From: Candidatus Accumulibacter regalis
GTDB taxonomy: Bacteria > Pseudomonadota > Gammaproteobacteria > Burkholderiales > Rhodocyclaceae
Length of the DNA stretch: 57,473 nt
Direction: 5' to 3'
Assembly (NCBI GenBank): GCA_000585075.1
Contig: JEMY01000020.1
Coordinates: forward strand, 1 to 57,473
Below are positions 47,688 to 55,851 of this stretch, piece by piece. The notes beneath the pieces are model-generated. The model did no database searches and was not told where the DNA came from. It saw nothing but the letters and a program-made list of their open reading frames with translations. Position 1 is the first letter of the stretch. Every line of letters begins with the position of its first letter. Both the position numbers and the translations under genes were made by a program.

Positions 47688-48970
47688 GCCAGATGGTCCC
47701 AGGCCTTGAGGAAGAAGTCCTCACTGCCGAAGTTGCCCGACTTGAGCGCCAGCGCCAGCGTACGCGCGGCCGGATCGTTCTGGATGGCAGCCGTCCACGG
47801 CACGCCGGGGTCGATCTCCGGGCCGATGCGCAAACCGTCGATGCCCAGGGCCTTGACCACTGCACCCGATGTCTCGCCGCCGGCAACGATCAGCTGCCCA
47901 ACGCCGAGTTCCACCAGTCCAAGCGCTATCGACGCCAACGCCTCCTCGACCAGGCTGCCGGCTCGCTCCACGCCAATCCGGGCCTGGATTTCCCTGACCA
48001 GCTCGGGTGCGGCGGTTGCGTAGATCAGCACGGGCTCCTGCGTGACGCGCGACTTGGCCCAGTCAAGAGCGGCCGCCACGACATCGTCGCCTTCGGCGAG
48101 ACGCAAGGGGTCGACGTTGAAGGCCGGATGCCGTGCGCGCATTGCCTCGACCTGTGCCTGGGTGGCGATAGAACAGCTGCCAGACACCACCGCCCGCAGG
48201 CCACCGGTCGGCGGCAGGCTGGCGGCCGATCTTGCTTGCGCGTCGTCGCCCAGCAGGCCCTGGCGGCGGAAGTTCTGCGGCAGCCCCAGGGCGATCCCGG
48301 ACCCTCCGGTGACCAGCGGCAGGTCCGCACAGGCGGCGCCGATGGCCATCAGATCATCGTCCGAGATGGCATCGACGATGGCAAAGCCTTTCCCGTTCTT
48401 GCGCAGTTCGGCGAAGCGGCGCGCAATCGCCTGCTCACCCTGCATCACCGCCGATTCGGCGACGAGACCAACGCCGCGCTGTACCTGCTGTTGCAGCACG
48501 CGCACCAGGCTGGGATCGGTCATCGGGGTCAGCGGATGGTTGCGCATTCCCGACTCGCTCAGGAGGGTGTCACCGACGAACAGGTAGCCCTGATAGACAC
48601 TGCGGCCATTGGCCGGGAAGGCTGGGCAGGCAATGGTGAAGTCGGTACCGAGGGCGTCCATCAGCGCCTCGGCGACCGGGCCGATATTGCCTTGCGGCGT
48701 CGAATCGAAGGTCGAGCAATACTTGAAATAGAACTGTCGGCAGCCGGTGGCCTGCAGCCAGCGCAGTGCCGCCAGAGACTCTTCGATCGCCTCGGTCACT
48801 GGCGAGGTGCGCGACTTCAGCGCAATCACCACCGCATCGACATCGTCGGGTATGGGCCCCTGCGGTATGCCGATCATCTGCACAGTACGCATGCCGGCCT
48901 TGACCAGCATTCCCGCCAGATCCGTACCGCCGGTAAAGTCGTCTGCAATACAACCAAGAAGCGCGCTCAT
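47684..48970 (-). CDS. otnK: 3-oxo-tetronate kinase (four-carbon acid sugar kinase)
   Basis: A 428-residue two-domain kinase of the DUF1537 family. N-terminal GCIADDFTGGTDLAGML and KYCSTFDSTPQGNIGPVA are signature blocks; the C-terminal domain has VAGGETSGAVVKALG for nucleotide binding. It phosphorylates 3-oxo-tetronate. ATG overlaps the ltnD stop, and its own stop overlaps otnC. Confidence 0.93.
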   Translation of the reverse strand: MSALLGCIADDFTGGTDLAGMLVKAGMRTVQMIGIPQGPIPDDVDAVVIALKSRTSPVTEAIEESLAALRWLQATGCRQFYFKYCSTFDSTPQGNIGPVAEALMDALGTDFTIACPAFPANGRSVYQGYLFVGDTLLSESGMRNHPLTPMTDPSLVRVLQQQVQRGVGLVAESAVMQGEQAIARRFAELRKNGKGFAIVDAISDDDLMAIGAACADLPLVTGGSGIALGLPQNFRRQGLLGDDAQARSAASLPPTGGLRAVVSGSCSIATQAQVEAMRARHPAFNVDPLRLAEGDDVVAAALDWAKSRVTQEPVLIYATAAPELVREIQARIGVERAGSLVEEALASIALGLVELGVGQLIVAGGETSGAVVKALGIDGLRIGPEIDPGVPWTAAIQNDPAARTLALALKSGNFGSEDFFLKAWDHLA

Positions 48971-49881
48971 GATCCGCCCTTTGCCGAGGCGGCGGGAAGG
49001 ACGATGCCGGGGAAGATCTTGACCACTGCTGAATCATCCTCGCCGCCATGACCGGCCGCCGAGGCTTGCAGGAACATCTGGTGCGCAGTTGCCGATAACG
49101 GCAGGGGAAAGAAGCTCTTCTTCGCATAATCGAGCACGATGCCCAGGTCCTTGACGAAGATGTTCACCGCCGACAGGGGCGTGTAATCCCCCTCCAGGAT
49201 ATGCGGCACCCGGTTACCGAACATCCACGAGTTGCCGGCACTATTGCTGATCACTTCATACAGTGCCCGCGCGTCGCAGCCTGCCTTGAGACCGAGGGCC
49301 ATCGCCTCGGCGGCGGCAGCGATGTGCACGCCGGCCAGCAGCTGGTTGATCATCTTGACCTTGGACCCCTGGCCCGGTCGTTCACCGAGACGATAAAGCC
49401 TGGCGCAGATCGCCTCGAACAAGGCTTCGCAGCGGGCAAACGCCGCCGGCGAACCGGATGCCATCACCGACATCTCGCCGGCAGCGGCCTTGGCGGCACC
49501 GCCGGAAACCGGGGCGTCGATGAATTGCAGCTGCAGCGCTTCAAGGCGCTGACCGAGGGCTTCGGCAAACTCGGGCGACACCGTTGCGCTGGCAATCACG
49601 ACCGACCCCGGCAGCAGCTGCGCTGCTGCGCCCTGCTCGCCGAATAACACTTCCTCGGTTTGCTGGGCGTTCACCACCAGGATCAGGAGCGCATCGACGG
49701 TGGCTCCGAGGGCGGCTGGTGAGGGCGCGCCGATGGCCCCCTGTTCGACAACTTTCGCCACCACCTCGGGGCGCAGGTCGAACACATGCACAGTGAAGCC
49801 GGCACGCAACAGAGACTGGGCGACACCCATGCCCATGGCACCCAGGCCAATGACACCTACGCGACGTATGTTAGTACTCAT
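48967..49881 (-). CDS. ltnD: L-threonate dehydrogenase (beta-hydroxyacid dehydrogenase family)
   Basis: A 304-residue NAD-dependent 3-hydroxyisobutyrate-dehydrogenase-type enzyme with VGVIGLGAMGMGVAQSLL at the N-terminus, DAPVSGGAAKAAAGEMSVM, GQGSKVKMINQLLAGVH carrying the catalytic Lys, and NIFVKDLGIVLDYAK. LtnD oxidises L-threonate to 2-oxo-tetronate. It opens the enzyme part of the operon, 85 bp after dctM. Confidence 0.88.
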   Translation of the reverse strand: MSTNIRRVGVIGLGAMGMGVAQSLLRAGFTVHVFDLRPEVVAKVVEQGAIGAPSPAALGATVDALLILVVNAQQTEEVLFGEQGAAAQLLPGSVVIASATVSPEFAEALGQRLEALQLQFIDAPVSGGAAKAAAGEMSVMASGSPAAFARCEALFEAICARLYRLGERPGQGSKVKMINQLLAGVHIAAAAEAMALGLKAGCDARALYEVISNSAGNSWMFGNRVPHILEGDYTPLSAVNIFVKDLGIVLDYAKKSFFPLPLSATAHQMFLQASAAGHGGEDDSAVVKIFPGIVLPAASAKGGS

Positions 49882-49912
49882 TTTCTATACTCCTGACATT
49901 TTTAGAGGCGGA

Positions 49913-49933
49913 GGTGGCGGCTGGGCCGCCACC
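49913..49933 (-). promoter_or_regulatory. Intercistronic hairpin between dctM and ltnD
   Basis: GGTGGCGGC and GCCGCCACC form a perfect 9-bp stem with a 3-base loop in the 85-bp gap between the transporter genes and ltnD. There is no T-run after it, so it is more likely an mRNA stability or processing element than a terminator. Confidence 0.55.
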
Positions 49934-49966
49934 CGAGACAACGGGTTCCTGAGGACTGCGCAAGGC

Positions 49967-51244
49967 TCAGCGATAGACCAGATCGCGCAGGAACAGGCTC
50001 AGCGGCGGGAAGTAGGTGATCACCATCAGACAGCCGATGATCACCAGGACGAACGGAATCAGCGAAGTGATGATCTTGTCCAGCGACGTCTTGGCGACGG
50101 CGCAGGCGGCGAAGAGATTGACGCCGAACGGCGGTGTAATCATGCCGAGCGCCAGGTTCACCACCATGATGGTGCCGAAGTGGACCGGATCGACGCCGAA
50201 CAGGACGGCTACCGGTACGAGAATCGGTGCCAGCACGATGATCGACGCAGAAGTCTCGATGAACATGCCGATTACGAACAGCGACGCATTGACGCCGAGC
50301 AGGAACATCCACGGGCTGGTCAGGTGCTCTTTGAGGAATTCGCCGATCGCCTCCGGCACCCCGGCACGGGTGATCAGGTAGCTGAACAGGCCAGCGTTGG
50401 CGATGATGAACATGATCACCGCCGACGAGATCACCGACTTCTTGAAGATTGGAAAGAGATGCTCGAAGCGGATTTCGCGGTAGACCAGCATGCCGACCGC
50501 GAGGGCATAGAAGACCGCTACCACGGCCGCCTCGGTCGGCGTAAAGATCCCGCCGTAGATGCCGCCGAGGATGATCACCGGCATCATCAGCGCCAGAGCC
50601 GCCTGCCGGAAAGCCGTTCCGAACGGCAGGCGCCCGATATGGTCGTCTTTGCCAAATCCCTTGATCTTGGACCAGATCCAGACGAAGAGAATCAGCCCGG
50701 CAACGATCAGCAGACCGGGGCCAAAACCGGCGACGAACAGCTCGCCAATGGAGACCTCGGCCGACACGCCATACAGAATCATCGGGATCGACGGCGGGAT
50801 GATGACGCCAAGCTCGGCACTGGTGGCCTGCAGTGAGGTGGCGAAGCCTGTCGGGTAACCATGCTTGATCATCGCCGGGATGAGGATCGCGCCGATGGCG
50901 AAAGTGGTCGCGACGCTTGAGCCCGAGACAGCGGCGAAGATCAAGCAGGTCAGCACGCAGGTCATCGCCAGACCGCCCTGCAGTCCGCCAACGATGGCTT
51001 TGGCGAACTCGACCAGACGCCGGGAGATGCCACCGACTTCCATCAGGTTTCCCGCCAGGATGAAGAAGGGAATGGCGGCCAGCGCGAACTTGTCGATGGC
51101 ACCGAAGATCTCTTTCGGTACCACCAGCAGCGGAACGCTGCCGAACAACTGGATACCGGCGATGCTTGCGAAACCGATGGATACGGCAATAGGGATGCTG
51201 AAAGCGAAGCAGAGCATCATGACGATGAACATGGCAGCGGACAT
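49967..51244 (-). CDS. dctM: TRAP transporter large permease (DctM type)
   Basis: A 425-residue, 12-13-helix protein of the DctM family: FAAVSGSSVATTFAIGAILIP, ELGVIIPPSIPMILYGV, and GGIYGGIFTPTEAAVVAVFYA are family hallmarks, as is the C-terminal GMITPPFGVNLFAACAVAK. ATG 51244 follows AAGGAGA. It carries the sodium-coupled transport step for the acid bound by DctP. Confidence 0.95.
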   Translation of the reverse strand: MSAAMFIVMMLCFAFSIPIAVSIGFASIAGIQLFGSVPLLVVPKEIFGAIDKFALAAIPFFILAGNLMEVGGISRRLVEFAKAIVGGLQGGLAMTCVLTCLIFAAVSGSSVATTFAIGAILIPAMIKHGYPTGFATSLQATSAELGVIIPPSIPMILYGVSAEVSIGELFVAGFGPGLLIVAGLILFVWIWSKIKGFGKDDHIGRLPFGTAFRQAALALMMPVIILGGIYGGIFTPTEAAVVAVFYALAVGMLVYREIRFEHLFPIFKKSVISSAVIMFIIANAGLFSYLITRAGVPEAIGEFLKEHLTSPWMFLLGVNASLFVIGMFIETSASIIVLAPILVPVAVLFGVDPVHFGTIMVVNLALGMITPPFGVNLFAACAVAKTSLDKIITSLIPFVLVIIGCLMVITYFPPLSLFLRDLVYR

Positions 51245-51275
51245 GGGGTCTCCTTTGTCTTGGGTGTGGCCGGTT

Positions 51276-51770
51276 CTACAGAGCGGTGTCGAGCTCCATG
51301 TGGCGCGGGTCGAAGTGGTTGGCGAGGACGGCGACGATGCTGAAGAAGGCGCCGACCGGTAGCGCCAGATAGCCCCAGGCGATGGAGATCATTTCCAGTC
51401 CTGCCAGCTCCTGGTGACGCACCCTCCAGGTGATCTCCGCACCGAACCACACGATGACCGCGAGGAATGCGATGATGACGGTGGTGATCAAGATGTGCAG
51501 AATGCGCCGCCAGCTACCTTGGCTGAGACGGAACATGAGATCCACCGAGACCAGAGCGCCCTGGCGAAAAGCGGCGACCGTGCCGAGCATCACCATCCAG
51601 ATCAGGGTCATGCGCACACCGACTTCACTCCAGGTGGAGGGCTCGGAGAACACGAAACGGGTGATCACCTGGTAGAAGCCAAGAGTCGCGGCCAGGGCCA
51701 TCAGCAAACAGGCGAGCACCATCATCGCCGAGCTGACGCGACGCTCGGCTGCGAGGAATAACTTGATCAT
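51276..51770 (-). CDS. dctQ: TRAP transporter small permease (DctQ type)
   Basis: A 164-residue protein with four membrane segments (MMVLACLLMALAATLGFYQV, GVRMTLIWMVMLGTVAAF, ITTVIIAFLAVIVWFGAE, AWGYLALPVGAFFSIVAVLA). The pattern EVGVRMTLIWMVMLGTV is typical of DctQ. It bridges DctP delivery to DctM and lies between them in order. Confidence 0.92.
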   Translation of the reverse strand: MIKLFLAAERRVSSAMMVLACLLMALAATLGFYQVITRFVFSEPSTWSEVGVRMTLIWMVMLGTVAAFRQGALVSVDLMFRLSQGSWRRILHILITTVIIAFLAVIVWFGAEITWRVRHQELAGLEMISIAWGYLALPVGAFFSIVAVLANHFDPRHMELDTAL

Positions 51771-51779
51771 GGGCGTTTC

Positions 51780-51810
51780 GGGGTCGGTCCACCGACGCGG
51801 CGTCGACCCC
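51780..51810 (-). promoter_or_regulatory. Intercistronic hairpin between dctP and dctQ
   Basis: GGGGTCG (51780-51786) can pair with CGACCCC (51804-51810) in the 57-bp gap between dctP and dctQ. Stem-loops here often protect the abundant binding-protein message. No T-run follows. Confidence 0.4.
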
Positions 51811-51827
51811 GTCCTTTCAGAGGTGGG

Positions 51828-52805
51828 TTATTGGACGTCCTGAATCTTCTTGATGGCGTCGGCGCCAAACTCCTTGGCGTAGACCGTATAAGCGGGCTTC
51901 ACGGCTTCCCGGAAAGGCTTGATGTCGACCTTCTCGACCACCTTCACACCGGCCCCTTTGATCACCGCGATGCCTTTGTCCTCGTCCTCGTTAACCCGCT
52001 TGCGATTGGCAACAGCCGCCAGCTTGCCGGCTTCGAGGAAGGCCTTTCTGTCGGCTTCGGACAGTTTGTTCCAGGCGTCGCTAGACATCAGCAGAAGCGC
52101 GGGAGAATAGACGTGCCCGGTCAGGGAGACGTTGTCTTGAACGGTGTACAGCTTGTTCGAGAGAATCACCGGCACCGGGTTTTCCTGACCATCGACTGTG
52201 CCTTGCTGCAGCGCGGTGAAGAGCTCGTTCATCGCCATCGGCGTCGGCAGCGCGCCCATGGTCTTGAAGGCTTCCATATGGACCTTGTTTTCCATGGTCC
52301 GAATCTTCAGACCCTTGACATCCGCTGGAACGTTGATCGGGTGCCGACTGTTGGTCATATGGCGGAAACCGTTCTCCAGCCATACGACGCCCACGAAACC
52401 CTTGGCCGGGAATTTCTTGAGTACCTCCTGCCCGATCTGACCATCGAGCACCTTGCGTGCGTGCGTATAGTCACGGAACAGGAACGGAATATCGAAGATG
52501 CGCGTCGCGGGGATGAAATTGCCCACCGGACCGGTGGAAGTGATCACCATGTCCTGGGTTCCCAGCTGCACCGCTTCGATCATCTCGCGCTCGCCGCCCA
52601 AGGCCGATGAGGGAAACTGCTGGACTTTGTAACGACCATTGGTCCGTTTCGCCAGCTCTTCTCCGAAAACGTTTGCCGCGACGCCGTAGTGGGAATCATT
52701 GGTGGCCGTGTAGCCGAGCTTAAGAACGGTTTCCGCCTGCACTGCACCGGCGGTGCTGAAGCAAAGTGCCAAGAGCAACGAGCTAAGTAAGGGGCTGTGT
52801 TTCAT
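51828..52805 (-). CDS. dctP: TRAP transporter substrate-binding protein (DctP type)
   Basis: A 325-residue periplasmic receptor with signal peptide (LLSSLLLALCFSTAGAVQA). DctP-family segments are LKLGYTATNDSHYG, AVQLGTQDMVITSTGPVGNF, DIPFLFRDYTHARKVLDG, VWLENGFRHMTNSRHPI with the acid-binding Arg, and NELFTALQQGTVDGQENP. Likely ligand is a four-carbon sugar acid, from the enzymes behind it. ATG 52805 follows GGAGGAGAT-type RBS in the leader. Confidence 0.93.
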   Translation of the reverse strand: MKHSPLLSSLLLALCFSTAGAVQAETVLKLGYTATNDSHYGVAANVFGEELAKRTNGRYKVQQFPSSALGGEREMIEAVQLGTQDMVITSTGPVGNFIPATRIFDIPFLFRDYTHARKVLDGQIGQEVLKKFPAKGFVGVVWLENGFRHMTNSRHPINVPADVKGLKIRTMENKVHMEAFKTMGALPTPMAMNELFTALQQGTVDGQENPVPVILSNKLYTVQDNVSLTGHVYSPALLLMSSDAWNKLSEADRKAFLEAGKLAAVANRKRVNEDEDKGIAVIKGAGVKVVEKVDIKPFREAVKPAYTVYAKEFGADAIKKIQDVQ

Positions 52806-52869
52806 TCGTATCTCCTCCAGGGGTTGAGTGACGACCCAACTTTGGGCAACAGTTCAATGAGCTGCCCTT

Positions 52870-52904
52870 TCTAGATGTCTAGAAGTTGTCTAGTTGTGGT
52901 CTAG
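52870..52904. promoter_or_regulatory. Phased operator-like repeats in the dctP leader
   Basis: GTCTAG occurs at 52877-52882, 52888-52893 and 52899-52904, exactly 11 bases apart, with a fourth TCTAG at 52870-52874. The array covers the expected transcript start of dctP. A second near-copy, AGTTGTCTTGTTGT at 52959-52972, matches AGTTGTCTAGTTGT at 52884-52897 in 13 of 14 bases. The one-turn phasing suggests sites for the divergent GntR-type regulator. Confidence 0.6.
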
Positions 52905-52908
52905 GCGA

Positions 52909-52937
52909 AATGTACAAATACCTAAACAAATAGTCAA
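52909..52937 (-). promoter_or_regulatory. Sigma-70-type promoter of the dctPQM-otn operon
   Basis: On the minus strand TTGACT (52937-52932), a 17-base spacer and TACATT (52914-52909) put the start near 52902. The operator-like repeats begin just downstream, so repression by blocking early transcription is plausible. Confidence 0.6.
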
Positions 52938-53023
52938 CTACTTTTTCATAGCCACGTTAGTTGTCTTGTTGTATAGTTTGGCTACATCAACAACACGCTG
53001 CCTTGAAGCAGGAAGATCAAGCC

Positions 53024-53851
53024 TTGAATACCGCCCGCCTGTTCCCTTTTCCCCCATCCAACCAGGAAACCCCTGGATTTGTCGCCGGCAACCTGGCCTC
53101 CCGGGTGGCCGAACAACTTCTCGACAAGATGCGCGGCGACAGTCTCGTACCCGGCACCCGGTTGCCGTCGGAAATCGCCATGGCCAAGCATTTCGGCGTC
53201 AGCCGCACGGTCATGCGTGAGGCGATCGCACGGCTCAAGGCGGACGGCCTTTTGGAGACACGGAGGGGTAGCGGTGCTTTTGTGCTGGCCACCGATCGAC
53301 AGCAAACCCTCGTCGACGGCGACCGAATGACCGAGGAATCAGTCGGAGCGCTCTTGAACCTGATCGAGGTACGCCGTGGCGTTGAGTCGGAAGTGGCGGC
53401 ATTGGCCGCAGTTCGTCGCACGCCTGGGCAACTGGCGGAAATCGAGCATGCCTTGCGCCGCATAGACGAGGCCGTCGCCGCCGGCAGCGATGGCGTTGAG
53501 GAAGACGCCCGCCTGCACCAGTGCATCGCCGCAGTGACCGGAAACCCCTATTGGGTTCGGATCATCGAAATGTTCGCGCAGCACGTTCGCTCGGCAGTCA
53601 GGGTGACGCGAGCCAATGAAGCCCGTCGTGAGGATTTCGCGCGGCAGGTGAGGGCCGAGCATGAGCAGATCGTCAGTGCCATCGCCGCCCGGGACCCGGA
53701 TCTCGCACGCGCCGCCGCGACGCAGCACATGGAAGGCGCCGCTCAGCGGGTACGTGCCGCGGACCGGGACTTCTGGCGTGGTGAGGGGGGAGAGCTGGCC
53801 CGCCAGATCAGCCCCGCGGAAAGCGACGCCGAGGAGTCGTGCGCAAGATAA
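53024..53851 (+). CDS. FCD-type GntR family regulator of the sugar acid operon
   Basis: A 275-residue regulator. The N-terminal winged helix has LASRVAEQLLDKM, LPSEIAMAKHFGVSRTVMREAIARL and GLLETRRGSGAFVL. The C-terminal FCD domain has VRRGVESEVAALAAVRR, HQCIAAVTGNPYWVRIIE and a final EHEQIVSAIAARDPDLARAAATQHM with the metal/ligand His residues. TTG 53024 is chosen because AGGAAGA stands just upstream and the fold starts about 20 residues later; no usable ATG precedes the helix-turn-helix. It is divergent from dctP, so it probably responds to the sugar acid or an intermediate. Confidence 0.88.
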   Translation: MNTARLFPFPPSNQETPGFVAGNLASRVAEQLLDKMRGDSLVPGTRLPSEIAMAKHFGVSRTVMREAIARLKADGLLETRRGSGAFVLATDRQQTLVDGDRMTEESVGALLNLIEVRRGVESEVAALAAVRRTPGQLAEIEHALRRIDEAVAAGSDGVEEDARLHQCIAAVTGNPYWVRIIEMFAQHVRSAVRVTRANEARREDFARQVRAEHEQIVSAIAARDPDLARAAATQHMEGAAQRVRAADRDFWRGEGGELARQISPAESDAEESCAR

Positions 53852-54396
53852 GCGCGGCCTCAGCCAGGGTCTGTCGAGCGCGTGACCACGGGTGAATCCA
53901 CCACCGTGGCCGGCAACTCGAAACCGCCTGCGTCGTGCTCGGCGAGTTCGATGACTTGTTTGGCGCAACTGCCCGTCAGCCCTAGTGTAGTGTTGCACGC
54001 AGAGTGGAACATAGACATCCCAGCCACCGCGGGGGTTGCGCGCGGCTGTCGGGCTTGCTGAGAGCCTCGTCGGGAAGGCGGCAACACGCCAGCCCGCTCG
54101 TCAGTGCCGTGGGTGGCGACGAGGGCCGCCCCGGCATGGACCCTGCAAATTTCAGCCACCACCGGGTTTTCGCCCTGCTTTCAGCAGTCGCCAAGAGTCG
54201 CATCAAGAATGAAGCCCTACACTAGCCCAGGCAGATTCCGCCGGCTTCGCCGATCCAAAGGCTACTCTACGTCTGCTCGAAAACGGCGCCCGGAAGGCTG
54301 ACCGTGGCTATGCATAGCTGACGCTCCCGCCAAACGCGACCGCGTCCCGGCCTGGGTGGGTGGACGCCTTACCTTCCACACCGAGCAAAGCGGCTC
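53852..54396. other. Gene-free decayed region downstream of the GntR regulator
   Basis: No frame here is convincing. It contains a 9-base perfect inverted repeat CTAGTGTAG (53982-53990) and CTACACTAG (54217-54225) that bounds a 244-bp segment; similarity extends weakly inwards. It lies next to the IS1634-type remnant and could be another eroded element or a MITE. Confidence 0.35.
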
Positions 54397-54790
54397 TTGC
54401 GCGCGACACCTGAAGTGGAGCGTGAGCGAGTCGAGAAGAAGCTCGCCAAGCACTGCGAACTGGTGATTGACGAGACGAGCTTCTCCTTCGCACCCAAGGC
54501 GGTCAGTATCGCTGCGAAAGCGGTGCTGGATGGCCTGTACATCATTCGCGAGGCCTGGCGCGAACTGGTGTTCGCCGATACCGATCAGGAGGCCAAGGCA
54601 ACCCGCGACCCGGTGGCGCCGGCCACGCGCTGCGAAACCGCCCTGGCCAAGGTCTCCCAGCACACCCTTGACAACGGTACGCCGGCGCACAGCTCCTCGA
54701 CCTTGATGGCCGACCTGGCGACCCTGGTGCGCAATACCTGCCGCTCTCCTTTGGTCGCGGCAGACGCCCCGACCTTCGACATCCTGATCT
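54397..54790 (+). pseudogene. IS1634-type transposase remnant with an internal deletion
   Basis: The frame encodes KKLAKHCELVIDETSFSF and AVLDGLYIIRE, then directly EAWRELVFADTDQEAKATRD, HTLDNGTPAHSSSTLMADLA and PTFDIL. Both halves recall the C-terminal third of IS1634-family transposases, but in intact members about 60-70 residues separate DGxYxxR from the EAWRxLxFAD block; that part, which carries the catalytic Glu block, is missing. N-terminus, true end and inverted repeats are absent. No start codon context exists (TTG by chance). Confidence 0.65.
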
Positions 54791-54925
54791 GGATCGATGC
54801 TATAGAGAGCCAGGTAAGCGCTACGTCCACGCGATATCACCAACTCACGCAAGCCAACCTCTACCGGACGTCCAAGCAGCGGATGGTTGGTCGTTCAAGG
54901 TCGGCCAACGCTTGTTCCGAATAGC

Positions 54926-55195
54926 TCAGTCTCGCCAAGATGTGGTTTTCGGCCGCGCATGGCTACGGTCGGCAATGCGTGCCTTCAGGTAGGTGTGGAC
55001 CTCGCTGGCATCGTAGCCCTTGCCAGTCCTCAGCATCTGTTGCCGTGCCGCTTGCGCTTCGCTCACGAAGCTGCTGCGCGGCTCTGCCAAGGTGGCCGCC
55101 TGCTCTATCGCGTGCGCCATGAACGCACGGGGCGATACCCCCTGCTTCTCGGCAGCGGCAACAGCCCGTCGCCTGAGTTGGTCAGAAGGCTTCAA
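54926..55195 (-). CDS. Antitoxin-like protein without an adjacent toxin
   Basis: An 89-residue protein: LKPSDQLRRRAVAAAEKQGVS, AFMAHAIEQAATLAEPRSSF and MLRTGKGYDASEVHTYLKAR. Its shape is that of ribbon-helix-helix antitoxins paired with RelE/ParE toxins, in which the GYDAxEVHxYL tail binds the toxin. The start is uncertain: TTG 55195 or a GTG at 55288. The expected toxin gene just downstream is absent; instead the IS remnant follows. It is probably an orphan left after insertion or deletion. Confidence 0.6.
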   Translation of the reverse strand: MKPSDQLRRRAVAAAEKQGVSPRAFMAHAIEQAATLAEPRSSFVSEAQAARQQMLRTGKGYDASEVHTYLKARIADRSHARPKTTSWRD

Positions 55196-55259
55196 TGATG
55201 CGCTGGACTTGGTCGGGCTCCTTCTGTGCGCCGGTAACACTGGACCAGGAAGTAACGCC

Positions 55260-55817
55260 TTACGCCGACTCCGCCAGCCAGGCATCACGCGGCAGATCGC
55301 CGGCTCCCGGAGCGATCAGGAAGCGCGTAATGGTCGCCGGATTCATCAGCCCGACGCCGCCATGGGCCAATCGGTAGTTCATCACCGGACGATCGAGGAA
55401 GCTGGTCAGGTTCATCAGACGCTCGGCGAGCGCTGCCTTGCGAACGCCTTCGGCAAGGGTATGCAGGACGTGGCCGCCGCTGAAAAAGAAATCGATGCGC
55501 ACCTTGAAATGCTCACCTTCGAACACGCCGATGACCGGCGCCGCGAGCTGCTCGGGGGTCATCACCGTCAGCTCGAGGTTGAGCGGGCTGGCCACGTAAG
55601 GGCTCAGGTCTTTCGCTGCCTCGAACTCGACGCAGACGATCGACGCCCGCGCAAAGACCTCGGTCTGCGTTGCCGAGCCAATGATCAGAGGCTTGCCGGT
55701 AAACATCTGGCTGCTCCGTCTGAGGCTGTCAATGGTGTGCTCGGTGGCGGCCTCGCCGGTCTGCAGGAAGCGCCGCGCACGGTTGGCAGTAGTAATGACC
55801 GTAATGCCGATCGCCAT
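55260..55817 (-). CDS. Unrecognised conserved-looking protein next to cobO
   Basis: A 185-residue soluble protein (start MAIGITVITTANRARRFLQ, later HTLAEGVRKAALAERLMNL, VMNYRLAHGGVGLMNPATI). No signal peptide, membrane segment or known catalytic motif. Codon use and the ATG 55817 with GAGGGGG upstream look genuine. It follows the cobalamin adenosyltransferase gene by 34 bp and overlaps the possible long start of the antitoxin gene. I do not recognise the family. Confidence 0.65.
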   Translation of the reverse strand: MAIGITVITTANRARRFLQTGEAATEHTIDSLRRSSQMFTGKPLIIGSATQTEVFARASIVCVEFEAAKDLSPYVASPLNLELTVMTPEQLAAPVIGVFEGEHFKVRIDFFFSGGHVLHTLAEGVRKAALAERLMNLTSFLDRPVMNYRLAHGGVGLMNPATITRFLIAPGAGDLPRDAWLAESA

Positions 55818-55851
55818 CTCGAACCCCCTCGAAGTAAGTGATTTCCTGGTT

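Noticed and set aside
46224-48023. Plus-strand open frame of 599 codons opposite otnI, otnC and otnK
   Set aside because: Spans three overlapping real genes on the other strand; no start context or domain.
54262-54852. Minus-strand open frame of 196 codons
   Set aside because: Antisense to the IS1634-type remnant, which is the better explanation.
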